A DNA stretch of 64,000 nt from Strongyloides papillosus (lineage: Eukaryota; Nematoda; Chromadorea; Rhabditida; Strongyloididae), in contig SRSI01000009.1 of the NCBI GenBank assembly GCA_005656395.1, positions 620,001 to 684,000 on the forward strand, read 5' to 3'. Below, piece by piece: positions 11,501-24,315 of this stretch. The notes under the pieces are model-generated. The model was not told where the DNA came from. It did no database searches and saw nothing but the letters and a program-made list of their open reading frames with translations. Position numbers and translations under genes: made by a program. Position 1 is the first letter of the stretch; every line of letters begins with the position of its first letter.

Positions 11501-12592
11501 TTTTTAATTTTATATTATGCTATAAAAAATGATGAATAATGCAAATACACATATGTATTTTCAAGTTTATATAAATTTAATATATTTATAAAACAAAAAT
11601 TAGCATTATTTTAAAATTGGTTTACTTTAACGTAGACTTTCTATTTATATCAATCTCAATAAAGACTAAATTATGGCTCGTTTCCATAAATACTTACTAG
11701 TCCAGATGATGGTTACCTTTTTGCTAATATTTGATATAACTACAAATAAGAGGGCCTTTCACTATTTGTGTTTCTTAATAAATCTAAACGAGTGATCATT
11801 GATCATTTAGAATGAAACTATTATTATCGTTCCATTCGAAATTACATCATATTACTAATAAAATTTATAATAAATATTGACTCTCATAAGAACTTAGAAA
11901 TAATGAATGGAAAAACATATTAGCATTTATTTTTTCAATTAAAAAATGATAATAACATTTAATTTATATGGCAGGATAAATAATGGAACAATAATATTGT
12001 ATTAAGAATATAAGATATTAGAATAATATATTAAAAATAAATAAAATATTATAAATAATAAAAGATTATATACTAAAAATCTATTACAACAAAGGAAAGA
12101 ATTTTATGGGAGCCAAACTGTCTGTCTTTCAGTGGTGGTGTTTTTAAATGAAAAAAAAAGTACGTAGACGTCAACAAAAATTTAATACACTTTATCATTA
12201 TTAAAAATGACTCGATCGAAAAAGTGTAAACAAATGCTTTAACTTCATTCTCGCTATCGGATTTTTTTGATCTTAGAAAACATGTGACTGCTTATGTCAA
12301 ATGCAGTTTCAGTGAATTTGCAAAAAGTGACGAAAAAATATAAAATGATATTACATAACCGGTACATCAGATAAATATAGTCACAAAATTACAGGATTTT
12401 TAATTAAACAAATATTCAACTTTTAATAAAATCATCTGATATTTAACAATATAAAAATCACGGGATATTGCAATAATATGTTACAAAAAATACTTACCTA
12501 AGAGTTTCATCATTATTTCCATCATTTACACTTATACCCTTAGCAACTTTTCCATTTTTAGCAGCATTTCTTTCTTCATTAATAAGTACCAT
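8578..12592 (-). CDS. RING/IBR-domain protein without visible RING2
   Basis: Exons 12592-12498, 11204-11051 and 10935-8578 join in phase (introns 1293 and 115 bases) into 868 residues. Residues 589-645 form a RING-type finger (CTVC, CGHNFC, CIKKN, CPIC) and about 680-725 an IBR finger (CKKC, CQKC, WCVLC, H, C). This pairing is typical of RBR E3 ubiquitin ligases, which pass ubiquitin through a cysteine in a third module. After the IBR I see only a helical tail (RVDRAWKKLRSEN and on) with no further zinc cysteines, so the classical catalytic module seems absent. The N-terminal 450 residues are charged and low in domains. The start ATG lies 42 bases after a CTTTCAG acceptor. Confidence 0.75.
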
Positions 12593-12634
12593 TATTGGGG
12601 AGCAGCAGATTTTTCAAGAACACGACCAGCGATT

Positions 12635-12642
12635 CTGAAAGG
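12635..12642 (-). promoter_or_regulatory. Probable spliced-leader acceptor, RING/IBR gene
   Basis: On the minus strand CCTTTCAG ends at 12635, followed by a 42-base leader and the ATG at 12592. It could be a trans-splice site or the acceptor of an untranslated first exon. Confidence 0.4.
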
Positions 12643-15600
12643 GGAAATATAATGTTGATATGATAAACTATTAATAAATAAAACGTGATAAATACAATTA
12701 TTTGTTTTAAATGACTATTAATTCTATCATACAAGAATAGAACATTTATCAATTTATAAAAAAACATGTTTGATAGTAAATGATAATAAATCTTTTATTT
12801 ATAATAGTGTAATTTTATGATAATAATATATATTTAGTTATAATAATAATTTTTGTCAATACATTAAGAAAGTATAAAATTAGTATAACATTTATTAATA
12901 ATCTTTATTTGTTTACTCGTTTTGTATAAGTGTAATTTTCCTATTATTTTTATAATACTATAAATAAAATTTCCATTGTATGAAGTATAAGATTAACAGG
13001 TGAAAAACTTTAAAAGATGATAAAGAAATTGATGTGAAAAAGAGTATTACAATAAAATTTTAGACAATATAATTTTACTGTAAATACAAGAAAAGTGTTT
13101 TGAAAAGTGAAAACTTTTATAAAATCTTCAGTTTGTTGCCTTTTATTTTATATGCAACTTATGTTCCAACCCCTTTTTACTATACAAAATTGTACCATCA
13201 CTAATAAAAGTTGGTAAAAGAGACTTTTCACGATAGGGGTGCTATATATTTTGAGGAAATAATAAATCATATAGCTTGTAAACCATCTGGACATGGTCTA
13301 ACCATATATATACATATATCTTAGAGAGGTAGATCAAAGTGTAAAAGAAAAAGATAATTATGGCCACATGTGTTAATTACCTTTAAATAAGTAAAAAAAG
13401 AAGAAAAAACAAATCTTTACACATAGCATAAATAGATATATACTTGTAAAAATAAAATAAAAAAAAATACTATAGGTAAAGATACTTAAGAAAATTTTAC
13501 CAAAATAAAAAAGAGGAAAGATAGTTTTAAAAATATATTTACTCTTTATATATATCTTTTTTAAAAATAAAGGTTATCTCTCTTTCTATACAAATATATA
13601 TGCATTCATGAATAAACAAATATATCGAAAGAAACATAAGAATCATTCTAACAAAGAATAACTATGACTTCTATAACATTCAAACTCACGTGATTTGAAA
13701 CCTAAAAAAGTCTTAAATACATATAAAACTAAAGCAATTTAATTCGGAGGTTATAAAAAATTTTCGGGGCAAAAATTAAGTTATACTTTTTAAAAAATAT
13801 TAGATTATAAAAAAAAGGAAGGAAATTATGAAGGATCTAGTTTTAAAGTAAATATATAAAAGAAAATATGAAGATAAATGTTATTTGAGTGTTAATTAAC
13901 GTGATGCTTTCAATATTATATTTCTATCAAATTACAGCCATTATATATTCCAATTATCGTATAATAATAAATGAGTAACTTAAATAACTTTAAAAGTCCT
14001 ATTCAATATCAACAATAGTTAATATTTTTAAATAATACAAACATTATTACGTCAAAAATAATTTATGGGTATGATTTTAACTAATGTCAATTATGTTATC
14101 TTCCTGTTTACAAATATTTTTAAATATTTAAATAGAAAAGTGAAAAATAATAACGTAGCTTATCATGAGTTTGAAAAGTATACAAATTATATCTATTATT
14201 TATCAAAAATTAATTTTCAATTAAATAGTGGGTGTAAGTTGTGTTGTATAGGAAGTTATAGAAATGCATAGGTATAATAAATGAGCAAAATGTAGTGAAT
14301 TTTTAAAATCGTTTAATAAATATTTTTATTTTCATATAACTTTGTTTTTTCAACATCTATCAAATTTGTATGTTAACATTTTTACCTACTAAATAAAATA
14401 AATATTTTTAACATTTTAAGTGTTTATACAAAAAGGTGACAAAAAAAGTAGTATAATTTTACCTTTGAGGAAAAGATCAATAGAATAAATTGAAATACAA
14501 TTGTAGTAAAAAGAATACATTAAAATATAACATATATTTATTTAAACAACAACGTTTTCAATATCGATATCCATTTAACTTAAACTTTGTCATCTGATGG
14601 GTGGTCACGTTACTCGAAAACTCTTTTCTGTTCTTAACTAACATACAACAGTCTTCTATTTTCAATATTTCAAATAACAAACTTCTCTCTCTTTAAGCCT
14701 TACCCGATATCTTCAAAGACACACATACAAGAAATTTCAATCTCTCTATGGTTGCTTTTACATAACGTAAAAATGCCAAAATTATGTTCAAATATAAATA
14801 CATTGTATATTTATAATATACACTTATATATCAACAATAATAATACAAAGTGATATATATACATAAAAATATATCATATACATAATATATATGAATTTAT
14901 GTGATATTTAGAAATTTGTATGATAATTATTATTCTTTTAATAATAAGAACTTAAAAAGAAAGTTATTTATTTATTTTTAGTAGTTGAAAGCAAGCCATA
15001 ATTATTAGGGAAACGACTGCATATATATACACATACATATAGATATAACTTTATATATATTTGAAGCATGAAGGAGGAAAAAAGAATCATTAGAATAATC
15101 AATTTTACGCTTTCCACAATTTTCTTGGCATACATATAGGATAGATAAGAATTACTTTTAAAAACATTATTATTTAATGTTGTTTCTGTTAACACAGAAA
15201 GTTGTTGTTTACATCCATCTAACAAACAATGAATATACACATCCTATTTCCTCTTTTGATGTGTCAAGTGTGTATTACTCTAAAGAACAGCTGGAGAAAT
15301 TTTATTTATACTCCATACACATGATCAATTATGAGAGAGATATTTTATACTTCTATATAAAAAAAAAACATCTGTTCATGGTACCATAATAAAACTTTCA
15401 GGAATACACGTACGTTCATGTGATTATAATATGTTTAACAAACAATTTGTCAAAATTTATCTATCATACTATTAAGTTAAGAGAAAGAAATAAATAGGAT
15501 ATAATATATGATAAAAAAAACAATAAACATATGAAAAATAAGAGAAACAAAGTATATACATAAAGATAACAATTGGCATTTTAGTTTCCTCAAAACGTTA

Positions 15601-16387
15601 AAATAAAAATGTCATCCTTTTAAGGGAAAGTATTATCAATACAATTAAATATTTTTTATCTTAATAAGTAGTTTATAACCAAAAAAATATAACAAAAATA
15701 CAGGTTTGAGTAATAAAAGTTTTCAAGACGACGTTATTGAGAAAAATAATTAAATTTTATAAAAAATAATTTGCTAATATTTCGATGTATCATTGTTTTT
15801 TTGCAACATAACTTACTAGGTATTTATATGAAGGAAACCAGTTATTTACAAAATTTGCTATCTTTAAAGAAATTTAAAATAAAAAATAACAACTATTTTT
15901 CGTTTATTATTGAAGTAGTATAAAATAAGACTTTAGAGGGAAAACAAAACATTAGAATGATTGATTGAATGTGTTTTTATTTTTATTAGAAACAAAATAT
16001 AAAATTTTACAATGATAGGAGATGATTGTCATTTGACATTGTTCCTATTTAATATATTTTTATATTGTTCTCATAGTAACAATCATTGTCTGATTTTATC
16101 ATTACTTTTTAAAGAGGTTTTCAATTAGTAATTCTTTGAGCATAACCAAAACTATAGTTAATGATAAATTAAATTTTATAAAAGATATAAAATTAATGGT
16201 AATGAAAGTAGAAATTAAAAATCTGCATTTGTTATGAATATTAAAAGTAATTGAATTGGAATAATCTCATATAAAGTTGTGTTAATTGCAAATTTATTAA
16301 TAGAAGGAATGAATTGAAAATTATGACATTCAAAAAATATAGTATTTAATATAAATATATCCCGATTAATTAAAAATGATAAAAATA
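12643..16387. other. 3.7 kb gene desert
   Basis: Between the 5' end of the RING/IBR gene and the 3' end of the Trk-like gene. Short frames at 14065-14271 and 15177-15389 have composition like background and no start context or homology that I recognise. TA-rich simple repeats occur near 14830-14900 and 15018-15060. Regulatory DNA or unannotated non-coding transcripts are possible. Confidence 0.45.
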
Positions 16388-18984
16388 TTATGTTATTAAA
16401 TTTAATTGAGTTAAACATTCAATTGCTGATATTCTTTCTTCTGGTTCTTTTTTTAGACAATTTTCAATAATATCACTAATTGTCTTTGGTGCTCCTTTTA
16501 TAAAATCAGGTCTTGCTCCATTAATAATAGCAGAAAAGATTTCATTATTATTCAAATGTTTAAATGGAACTTCACCATATGAAAATACTTCCCAAATCGT
16601 AATACCTAATGACCTAAAAAATAATAATTTTTAATTATCAAAATAATTTTTACTTACCAAACATCGGAATAATGAGAAAATTTTCCTAATCTTATACATT
16701 CAGGTGCCAACCATCGACATGGTAGTAATTTCCCTTCATTGTTACACATTTTATAATATTCAACATCTGAGTATAGCTTTCTTGACATACCAAAATCACT
16801 TATTTTTATGGTTGTTTTAGGACGAAGCATGTAGTCAAATAACATTAGATCTGATTCACCAGATACTAAACAATTCCTTGCTGCAATGTCACGGTGTACA
16901 ATTTGTCTTGATGTTAAATATGCAACACCCTCACATATTTGTTTAGAAATCTCTATTAACTCTTTCATTTGTAATGTTGGTGGGAATTGAGAATAATCTA
17001 CCGTTGATGGTGGTGATCTTTTAATTAAATAATTTCTTAAATCACCTAAATTCATATATTCCATTACTATTAATGTTTCATTCTTTATATTGTATGAAAC
17101 CCCATAGAATTTAACAATATTATTGTTATCTAATTGTGATAGTAATCCAGCTTCTCTATCCCAGTCAGCTGTAAAATTCAAATTTTTCAAACTCTTGACA
17201 GCAATTTCTTTCACTTGAGCAGGTTGAGTATGAAGAAATGGATCTTTTGTTGAATCAGCATTGTTTGTTGATATAATATTCCATTGTCCATGAAAGACTT
17301 CACCGTATGCTCCCTGACCAATTTTTTTACCGATTGTAATGTCTTTAATATCAATTATAGGAACGTGTTTTAAACTATAGGACGATGAATTAATTGAAAT
17401 TGAATTATCTCTAGTAATATTTAATTGTGTTGTTTGTAACATTGTTTCTTCTGTTTTTGATGTTCTTCTACTATAATGTTTCCATAAATTATACCTTTTA
17501 CTATTTTTTAAATTAAACATAGGTCCATATTTAGCAATTAATATTGATATTACAACAATTACTGTTAGTAAAATTACAGTTGTAATTACTTTGTTTTCAT
17601 AATTATTATTTTTATTACTTAAATTTACTTTATTACTGTGTACCTCATAATTTCTACTTTTTCTCTTTGTATGATTTAGAGAACCAATATAACGTTTTAT
17701 TCTTGCACAATTTTCATCGTTACAAAGATTAATTTCATATTCTTTATCAATTAAATCCCATGTTATCTCATTACATAAAGTACACTCTTTTGGGAATACT
17801 CTTAAATCACGTATATAAAAATTAGTAATATCTTCCTTAGTTGTTTCTTGTTTTAAAAATAATGTATTATTAAAAAGACTTTGACTAAAAATATAAATTA
17901 AAAGAAGATGAAATTTTGTGATAAATTTACGTTTTATCTGTAATGTAAAAAGGTTTTTCAGTTACATTATCATTAAGTCTTTTAATCTTAAAAAGTAAAT
18001 TATTCAATGGGTACCCTTGTAGAATAAATTTATCACTTCTTCCATCGTTAAAAACATCAATTGTCAAATTTCTTTTTATTCTTATCTAAAAAAATATATT
18101 ACACAAAAGGGATATTATTGTACCTCAAATAATGAAAACAAAGGATATTTGCACCAAAGACATAAACATGCTATGACACCAAGATCATCTTCAGAAGCAT
18201 GATAAATTTTTAATTTAATTTTACCATTTAAATAATCTACATTTTCTTGATATTTAGTTTTAGTTAATTTAATAATATTTTTATTTCTTGATAAAGTTAT
18301 CCATCTAAAATAATTTAAATGATCTAATTTTTTAGGACTCTGATTAATATTTGAACCGTTAACAGTACATACTAATTCTACCTCATCACCAAGTGTAACG
18401 TTATTTCTATAATTAATACTTTCAATTTTTTCTCTAACGCATTTCATGCCTTTACACCTTTCTATAAATTCATCGTCAACATAAATATTTTGCGGTAATA
18501 AGAAAAACGTTTTTACATCCTTATTAACACCAAAAATCCATTCATTATCACATACACATTTTAAATAATTTCCTCTTATATCTAGTTCAAATTTTGTTGT
18601 ATTCAACGATACATATTGCCATGGAAGAATTGAAATATTATTATTTGATAAATTTAGGAAAGTAATATTTTTATTTGGTATTGGAATATTTTGTAATGTC
18701 TTTAAATGACAATTTTCAAGAGATAAACTTGTAATAGTTAATGGAAATATAATATTTTTTATGCTATTTGCTTGTTCATTAATAATATGACATGCCAGAA
18801 TTTTTAAATTCGTTATTAATTGAGATTTGTTTAAATAATTTATATCAGAAAATGTTTCACATACAGCTGAGGTAGTTTCAATTTGACATGAACCATAGAC
18901 TAATTTTATGTAGTATGTTAATAGAATTATTAAATTTAATAACATATGAACAATTCTTTTAGTTCTCCTGTATGAGTGACACAT
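16388..18984 (-). CDS. trk-1: Trk-like receptor tyrosine kinase
   Basis: Four exons (18984-18124, 18085-17931, 17884-16658, 16613-16388), all phase-consistent, give 822 residues. Order: signal peptide (to about 31), short leucine-rich repeats (LTITSLSLENCHLKTL, ITFLNLSNNNI), a cysteine-flanked LRR C-terminal cap, an Ig-like domain (VELVC to GVIACLC), a membrane span at about 437-458, and a kinase from about 520. Kinase motifs: GQGAYGEVF, IAVKSLK, HRDIAARNCLV, SDFGMS, and SDVEYYK, then CRWLAPE, close to the YSTDYYR loop of Trk receptors. LRR plus Ig plus this loop identifies the neurotrophin-receptor (NTRK) family. It lacks an NPxY Shc site and the C-terminal phospholipase-C-gamma tyrosine tail of vertebrate Trks, so its downstream coupling must differ. 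Confidence 0.88.
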
Positions 18985-21700
18985 GCATATGCTTATATCT
19001 TCTATATTAGTTCAATAAGTTTCTATCTCTAAATCTAAGAATGTTTTAATTACCAAATACTGAAAAAATTGGCATAAAATTTAAAAAAAAATATATGGTT
19101 TAAATATTTTTGTATTCTTGTATGGATATAAAATAAACAAGATGGACGTTTTTTAGGTTAAAATTGTTGTTAGGTGGTTATACAACAATTTATTAATTGT
19201 AAAATAATGATAATTAATAATCTTTTTGATATCCTATATACTTTTCCTTGTCGTATCTTTAAAACCTTTATAATGAGACTTACTCATAAAGTTATCTGTT
19301 AATATATAACAAGATATATCTATAAAAATTAATATATAATATTATGAGAAAAAAAGGAATAGTGTGTAAAATAATTAAAAAACCTATATTGAAAAAAGTC
19401 TTTTTTTCAAATTTAGATATATAGTTTAAAATACAACATTATGCATATAAAATATTATTAAAAAAATTTATTTTATGAATTTTATATTAATTAAAATATA
19501 TAAATTTATACTTCTTAAATTCATCATAAAGGATTAAATAAAAAAGGTTATTAAAATAAAAGTTTATTCGCGCTTGTACGTATAAGAATTTAATACTTAT
19601 TGAATTAATTGACTTCTATGTACGACATCTCTATGTAACATCGTACGGCATACATTAAAAATTTATTTAAATATTAGATATTTATTATTCGACGATAAAA
19701 AGTTTTCAATTTTAAAAAGAATAATTATTTAAGACTTTAATATATGAATGAAACTGTATCAATATAGATTGTTTATATGAGAGTATTTACAAAAATTTTT
19801 TATAACTCAAATTCTTCTTCCAAATTTTAAAATATATTCTTATCAATTAAAAATGTATATATGAGTGTTAAGAAACAGTAATTAATAAAAATATGTATGT
19901 ATAACGAAAGGATATTTAAAAATTCTTTTTTCCTACTTTTTGTAATTGAAATAAGTGATTATTAATTAACATTAAAAAAATATAATTATTTCCCAGTTTT
20001 TTTTAATAAATATCATTTTATCGTAGAAAAATTATGAAGCTAATGAAAATAATACTACTTAAAACAAATCTATCAGATTAATTATTGCAACTGTAAAACA
20101 ATATATTTGTTAACAGAACATATTTCTATAATTAATTTAATCCAAGATTAAATAAACTTCTTTTTTTTGTAAACTAATACATTCAATCGTTTTAAGAATA
20201 TATAAACATTTTTTAAGCCAAAATAAATATTAAACATTACTATGTTTGGTTTATAAGGTATTTACAATATTATTTAACAACTTTTTAAAAATTCAATTTT
20301 TTAAATTTAATGCACTTTGAAGTAAATTTCTAACATAACAGGTTAAGGACTATTTATTTTAACATTTGTTTTAAAGAAAACGTATTTACAATTTTTTTAC
20401 GTAAATAAATGTTTTGGCACTTTGAAATACAAAAAAAAAGTTGAGTAATGTAAAAGTTGATTGCTAGTTTTTTTGAGATAAAAAAAATAAAGAAGATTCA
20501 TTAGAGAAGCAATATTTATGCAGAATATATTTTAAATAGAAATATCCAAGAAAATTAGGAAATAAAGGTAACATATATTGATGTAGCAGAAATTTCATTA
20601 ATATTTTATGTATACTTAAATTATCAAATAGGCTGTTTTAAGCTTTTTCATGATATTTCTTATTTATGTGGTTGACATAATAATAAATGTAACTAATAGG
20701 TTTATTCTATTTATCAAAAAATCAATGAATTAATTATTGTTATATTAAATTTATGAAAATAAAATTAAACTTTTTGTTAAATTACAATTTTTTATTGTAA
20801 AATATACTTTTATTAATAAACTTTTCTTAATTATATTTTATAGAGTTTTTCAAATATGTGTGTATATTTGTAATTGGTATGTAATATGTTTAAGATATTA
20901 CCTATAACAAACTTTAAAACTACATTTTTTTATTTTTTCATTATTTGATATATAAAAACAAAAAAGTAACATAAATATAACAACAGAATTATAAATATAT
21001 TTAACGACATTTGAATAAAAAAAAAGTAATTGTTTTATTTTTTAAATATCTTTTTTTAAAAAATTATGGTATTTCATTAACATTATATATTAAACAACTA
21101 TAGAAGAAGATAAATTATAATATCATATTCAATATAGAGAAATAATATAAGGAGTCAAAAATTAAAAGTAATTGAAAATATATTATATTTTGTTATTTAC
21201 TTCAATGAAATCTATAATTGATAAATAAAGTATAATTAAATAAATAAAAAACAAAATATTCAAGAGAAAAACTATACAAATACAAAATGTTGTAAAAAAA
21301 CTTTTTATGGTAAAAAAAGTGTTAAAATTAATTGTTACTATATGAAAATTAGAATTCCATTTTAAATTGTAATGCACTTTTAAAGTATGTAGGCGAAACT
21401 TTTATAAAGAAAAATTTTAACAAAATAACACTTTAGAATAGATTTTTTAATTATAATTTTGTTAAACACAAATGAATAACATTATATATTATTTATAAAA
21501 TAAGGAATAAAAATCTTTGGAAAATTTTTCAGCTTAAATGCAAATGAGTATTCCATGAAATTTTGTTTGAAAAAGTTTATACCATAGAACAATAAATTAG
21601 CATTCTATTGATAAAGAGGAAGTATATCGTGAGCTAAATAAACAAAACTTTACCAGAAACACAAAAATAAAATGTTTAAAATTTTTGAAATTTATTTCAG
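18985..21700. other. 2.7 kb AT-rich intergenic region
   Basis: Divergent spacer between trk-1 and the multi-pass membrane-protein gene. Long runs of A and T, no convincing coding block. It presumably includes both promoters. Its right end is the TTTATTTCAG acceptor at 21691-21700. Confidence 0.45.
21691..21700 (+). promoter_or_regulatory. Probable spliced-leader acceptor, membrane protein gene
   Basis: TTTATTTCAG is the ideal nematode 3' splice consensus and lies 26 bases before the ATG at 21727. It also cuts off the earlier in-frame ATG at 21685, which is why the later start was chosen. Confidence 0.55.
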
Positions 21701-21726
21701 ATCATTATTATCAATATATATCCGAA

Positions 21727-23530
21727 ATGTCTCTTTATTCTAAAACTTCGTCTACCAATATGCCAAATACTAATATTCTTTCGTTAATGAATACCTTATA
21801 TAAGAGTGGTTTCGCTATGCAATCTCCAACATCGCCAAATTTAGATAGTAGAACTATGCATACATTATATGCTTTTTCTTTTATCGTATACAGTACAAAT
21901 TGTATTGTTGATTGGCTCCACGTTTACTGTGTCTTACGTGGGCATGTAACTTCATTTCCATTAGAAACATGGGTTGTAGTTATATTAACATCATCGGTTG
22001 TTGCTGGAACAATGTTAACAGCACTATTAATGGTAAAATATAATCTTTTTTTTCTTTAATTTGAATAATATATTTATATAGATGTTGTGCGTAGAAAATG
22101 CTTTTGCACAAAGGGTTCACGTATCACCATATAGAAGTGGATTTGCCGTCATTTGTGAAGCTTTAATTGAATGGATTCAGGCTTTTAACAATTTTCGTGT
22201 TGCATATTTAATTGTAATATTGCATGATTTCCCAGTAACATTTATTAATTTTTTTTTCCTTACATCATGTCGTTGTTCAGGACCAGATGTAAGTTTATGA
22301 TACATTATTTTTAATGAAAAAAAATTTTTTTTTAAATACTTAGACATGGAAATGGTCTATACTACTATCATCATTAACTTCTTTCATCAGTCTGTCATGG
22401 AGGCTAGTCATGCTTTATTTTGCCTATAATAATCTTATATGTGGTAAGAAAAAAACTAAAAAAAATAGTTTACCAGTAAAAAAATGGACACCAATTCGAT
22501 ACTTTAAAAATTTAATCAAAAGTTGTGTTGACGAACAAAGGTTAAGAGAATTCGATGAAACATGGCCGATTCGATTTGCCATAAACAAAGTGTACTTTAA
22601 AGAAATAAATAATGAGGATACAAAAACCGTTTATTGGTGCACAAAAATTAAAGAAGTTAAAGATGGATGCTTTGGAAAATTCAAACTATGCATTGGAAAT
22701 AGTGCAGGATATTTACTTATTTATCTGAAATCATTTTTTTTACAATTTTTTAAGCTTTTCGCGTGTTTTATAATAGCACTTATTTTATACTTGTCATATG
22801 TCATCATATTTTTTATTCCATTAATTAATTATTATTGCTGTACTAAGAATAGTTTAAACCATAGACATAGATGCTCGAAGACCTTTGTAAAAATGTGTAC
22901 ATTTTTTTATCATTATTTGACGTTAGCATTTAGTTTCTTCCTAGCAATTATACTTTTATCAATGAATGTATCGCTTCTTTTAAGCCCTCATGCTATAGGA
23001 AGTAATACTGCAATCCCAGAAATAAGTCAATTTTGTTTGGAAGTAAACACTACACAAAAGACAATATATCCAATTCTCAAACCATCATATGCTAATTGGT
23101 ATTTTTGGTTTAAAGATAAAAGTTATCTCAAAAACAATGAAAATACAATATGTAAAAGCGTTTATGAAAATAATCCAACAAATCTAGGATTATTTCGACA
23201 ATTAGCAGGCCCATGGCAAACTAGATTTTTCACTGATGATAATAATATCTTGACCATAAGTACCTTTTTGCAATCTAATTATTCAGATAGGCAGAGTCCT
23301 AAACATATAATTTCATTTGATTTTGGTTTAATTTTAATTAATAAAGAAAATAAAGCTTCATGCTTAAGAAGAGAAACATCTGGATGGTAAGTAGACTCCA
23401 AAATGTTAAATAATTTTTTAGGAATTTTATACAAGAACTTAATGAGCTTGGTTGGCCATTCTTTACAGCCTGTAGAAATACTATAACCTTTTCACCAAGG
23501 TACCTTATAAAGGGAGTAATATGTAGATAA
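21727..23530 (+). CDS. Multi-pass membrane protein
   Basis: Exons 21727-22032, 22082-22288, 22344-23386 and 23422-23530 join in phase (introns 49, 55 and 35 bases) into 554 residues. Hydrophobic segments: one near residues 50-68 (LYAFSFIVYSTNCIVDWLHV), one near 80-105, two in exon 2 and early exon 3, and two strong ones in the centre (FACFIIALILYLSYVIIFF; TLAFSFFLAIILLSMNVSLLL). A large loop of about 130 residues with cysteines and N-glycosylation sites follows the last span. I do not recognise the family; the layout suggests a conserved nematode integral membrane protein of about six spans. The last exon ends CRNTITFSPRYLIKGVICR. It is convergent with tRNA-Ile, 61 bases downstream. Confidence 0.7.
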
Positions 23531-23591
23531 CTTCATTAATGAAATCTATTATTTTAATATTTTATCTATACTAAAAAATTCTAAAAACATA

Positions 23592-23665
23592 TGCCGCCAG
23601 CAGGGGTCGAACCTGCGACCTTGGGCTTATTAGACCCACGCTCTAACCGACTGAGCTATGGCGGC
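23592..23665 (-). tRNA. tRNA-Ile (AAT anticodon)
   Basis: A 74-base complete cloverleaf on the minus strand: acceptor GCCGCCA pairs with TGGCGGC, D arm GCTC/GAGC, anticodon stem TGGGT/GCCCA with loop CTAATAA (anticodon AAT, read as IAU), and T arm GCAGG TTCGACC CCTGC. Discriminator A, no encoded CCA. No intron. A TTTTT pol III terminator follows within 10 bases on the minus strand. Confidence 0.95.
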
Positions 23666-24242
23666 TTGCGGCGTCGTGGGTGTCCTACTTGCCCACCGAA
23701 AATCGTGGTGATTATCGCAATTTTAAGAGTAAAATCACATACAAATACTCTACTATACAGTGGTAAATATTATACATCTACTACATGCTCAATTTGGTAA
23801 AATAATAAAGTTATGTGGTAACAAATCTGATATTATTTGCTATATTAATACCCATTTACTAGAATTTCGAAGAAAAAATGGCTTTTCTTACTTCATATGG
23901 AAACACAAGATACATTTTATAATATATGGATCCTTACTACACATATTAAAACCCTAGGAAGGAATTTTTATTAATTGTAAATTCTACAGTTCTTTTAGAG
24001 AATTTAAAAGATAGATACAAGCTTTTTTTATATTTTTAAGATGTCTACAAAATAAAAATTTATATCTTACTACTTAACTAGAACATAAGTGCCTACAAGA
24101 ACATACTTTAAATTTAAAAAATCAATGAAACATCTTCAATTACAACTAATTTTCTTATCGAAATTTCAACAATTTCGTTAAATAATCATTTCATAAGCAA
24201 AAATTACTGAAATTTTGCAATGAGAATTTTCGGGCTCTTCCA
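23666..24242. other. Spacer between the two tRNA genes
   Basis: The two tRNAs are divergent and share this 577-base spacer, AT-rich apart from the first 40 bases. No other gene seen. Confidence 0.45.
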
Positions 24243-24315
24243 GCCCGGTTAGCTCAGTCGGTAGAGCACCAGACTCTTAATCTGGCTGTCGCGGGTTCGA
24301 GCCCCGCATCGGGCT
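24243..24315 (+). tRNA. tRNA-Lys (CTT anticodon)
   Basis: A complete cloverleaf: acceptor GCCCGGT pairs with ATCGGGC (one G-T), D arm GCTC/GAGC, anticodon stem CCAGA/TCTGG with loop CTCTTAA (anticodon CTT), T arm GCGGG TTCGAGC CCCGC. A TTTTT terminator follows at about 24319. The discriminator base reads T, where eukaryotic tRNA-Lys normally has G. The A preceding the 5' end could pair with that T, giving an eight-pair acceptor stem. Confidence 0.93.

Noticed and set aside
14065..14271. 68-codon frame in the 12.6-16.4 kb desert
   Set aside because: Composition like background, no start context, no recognisable motif.
14820..15060. CRISPR-like or tandem repeat array
   Set aside because: Only TA-rich simple sequence without regular repeat and spacer units.
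15177..15389. 70-codon frame in the desert
   Set aside because: Overlaps an opposite-strand frame of similar quality; neither has coding character.
21685..21726. Earlier in-frame ATG for the multi-pass membrane protein
   Set aside because: A consensus TTTATTTCAG acceptor lies between it and the next ATG, so mature mRNA should lack it.
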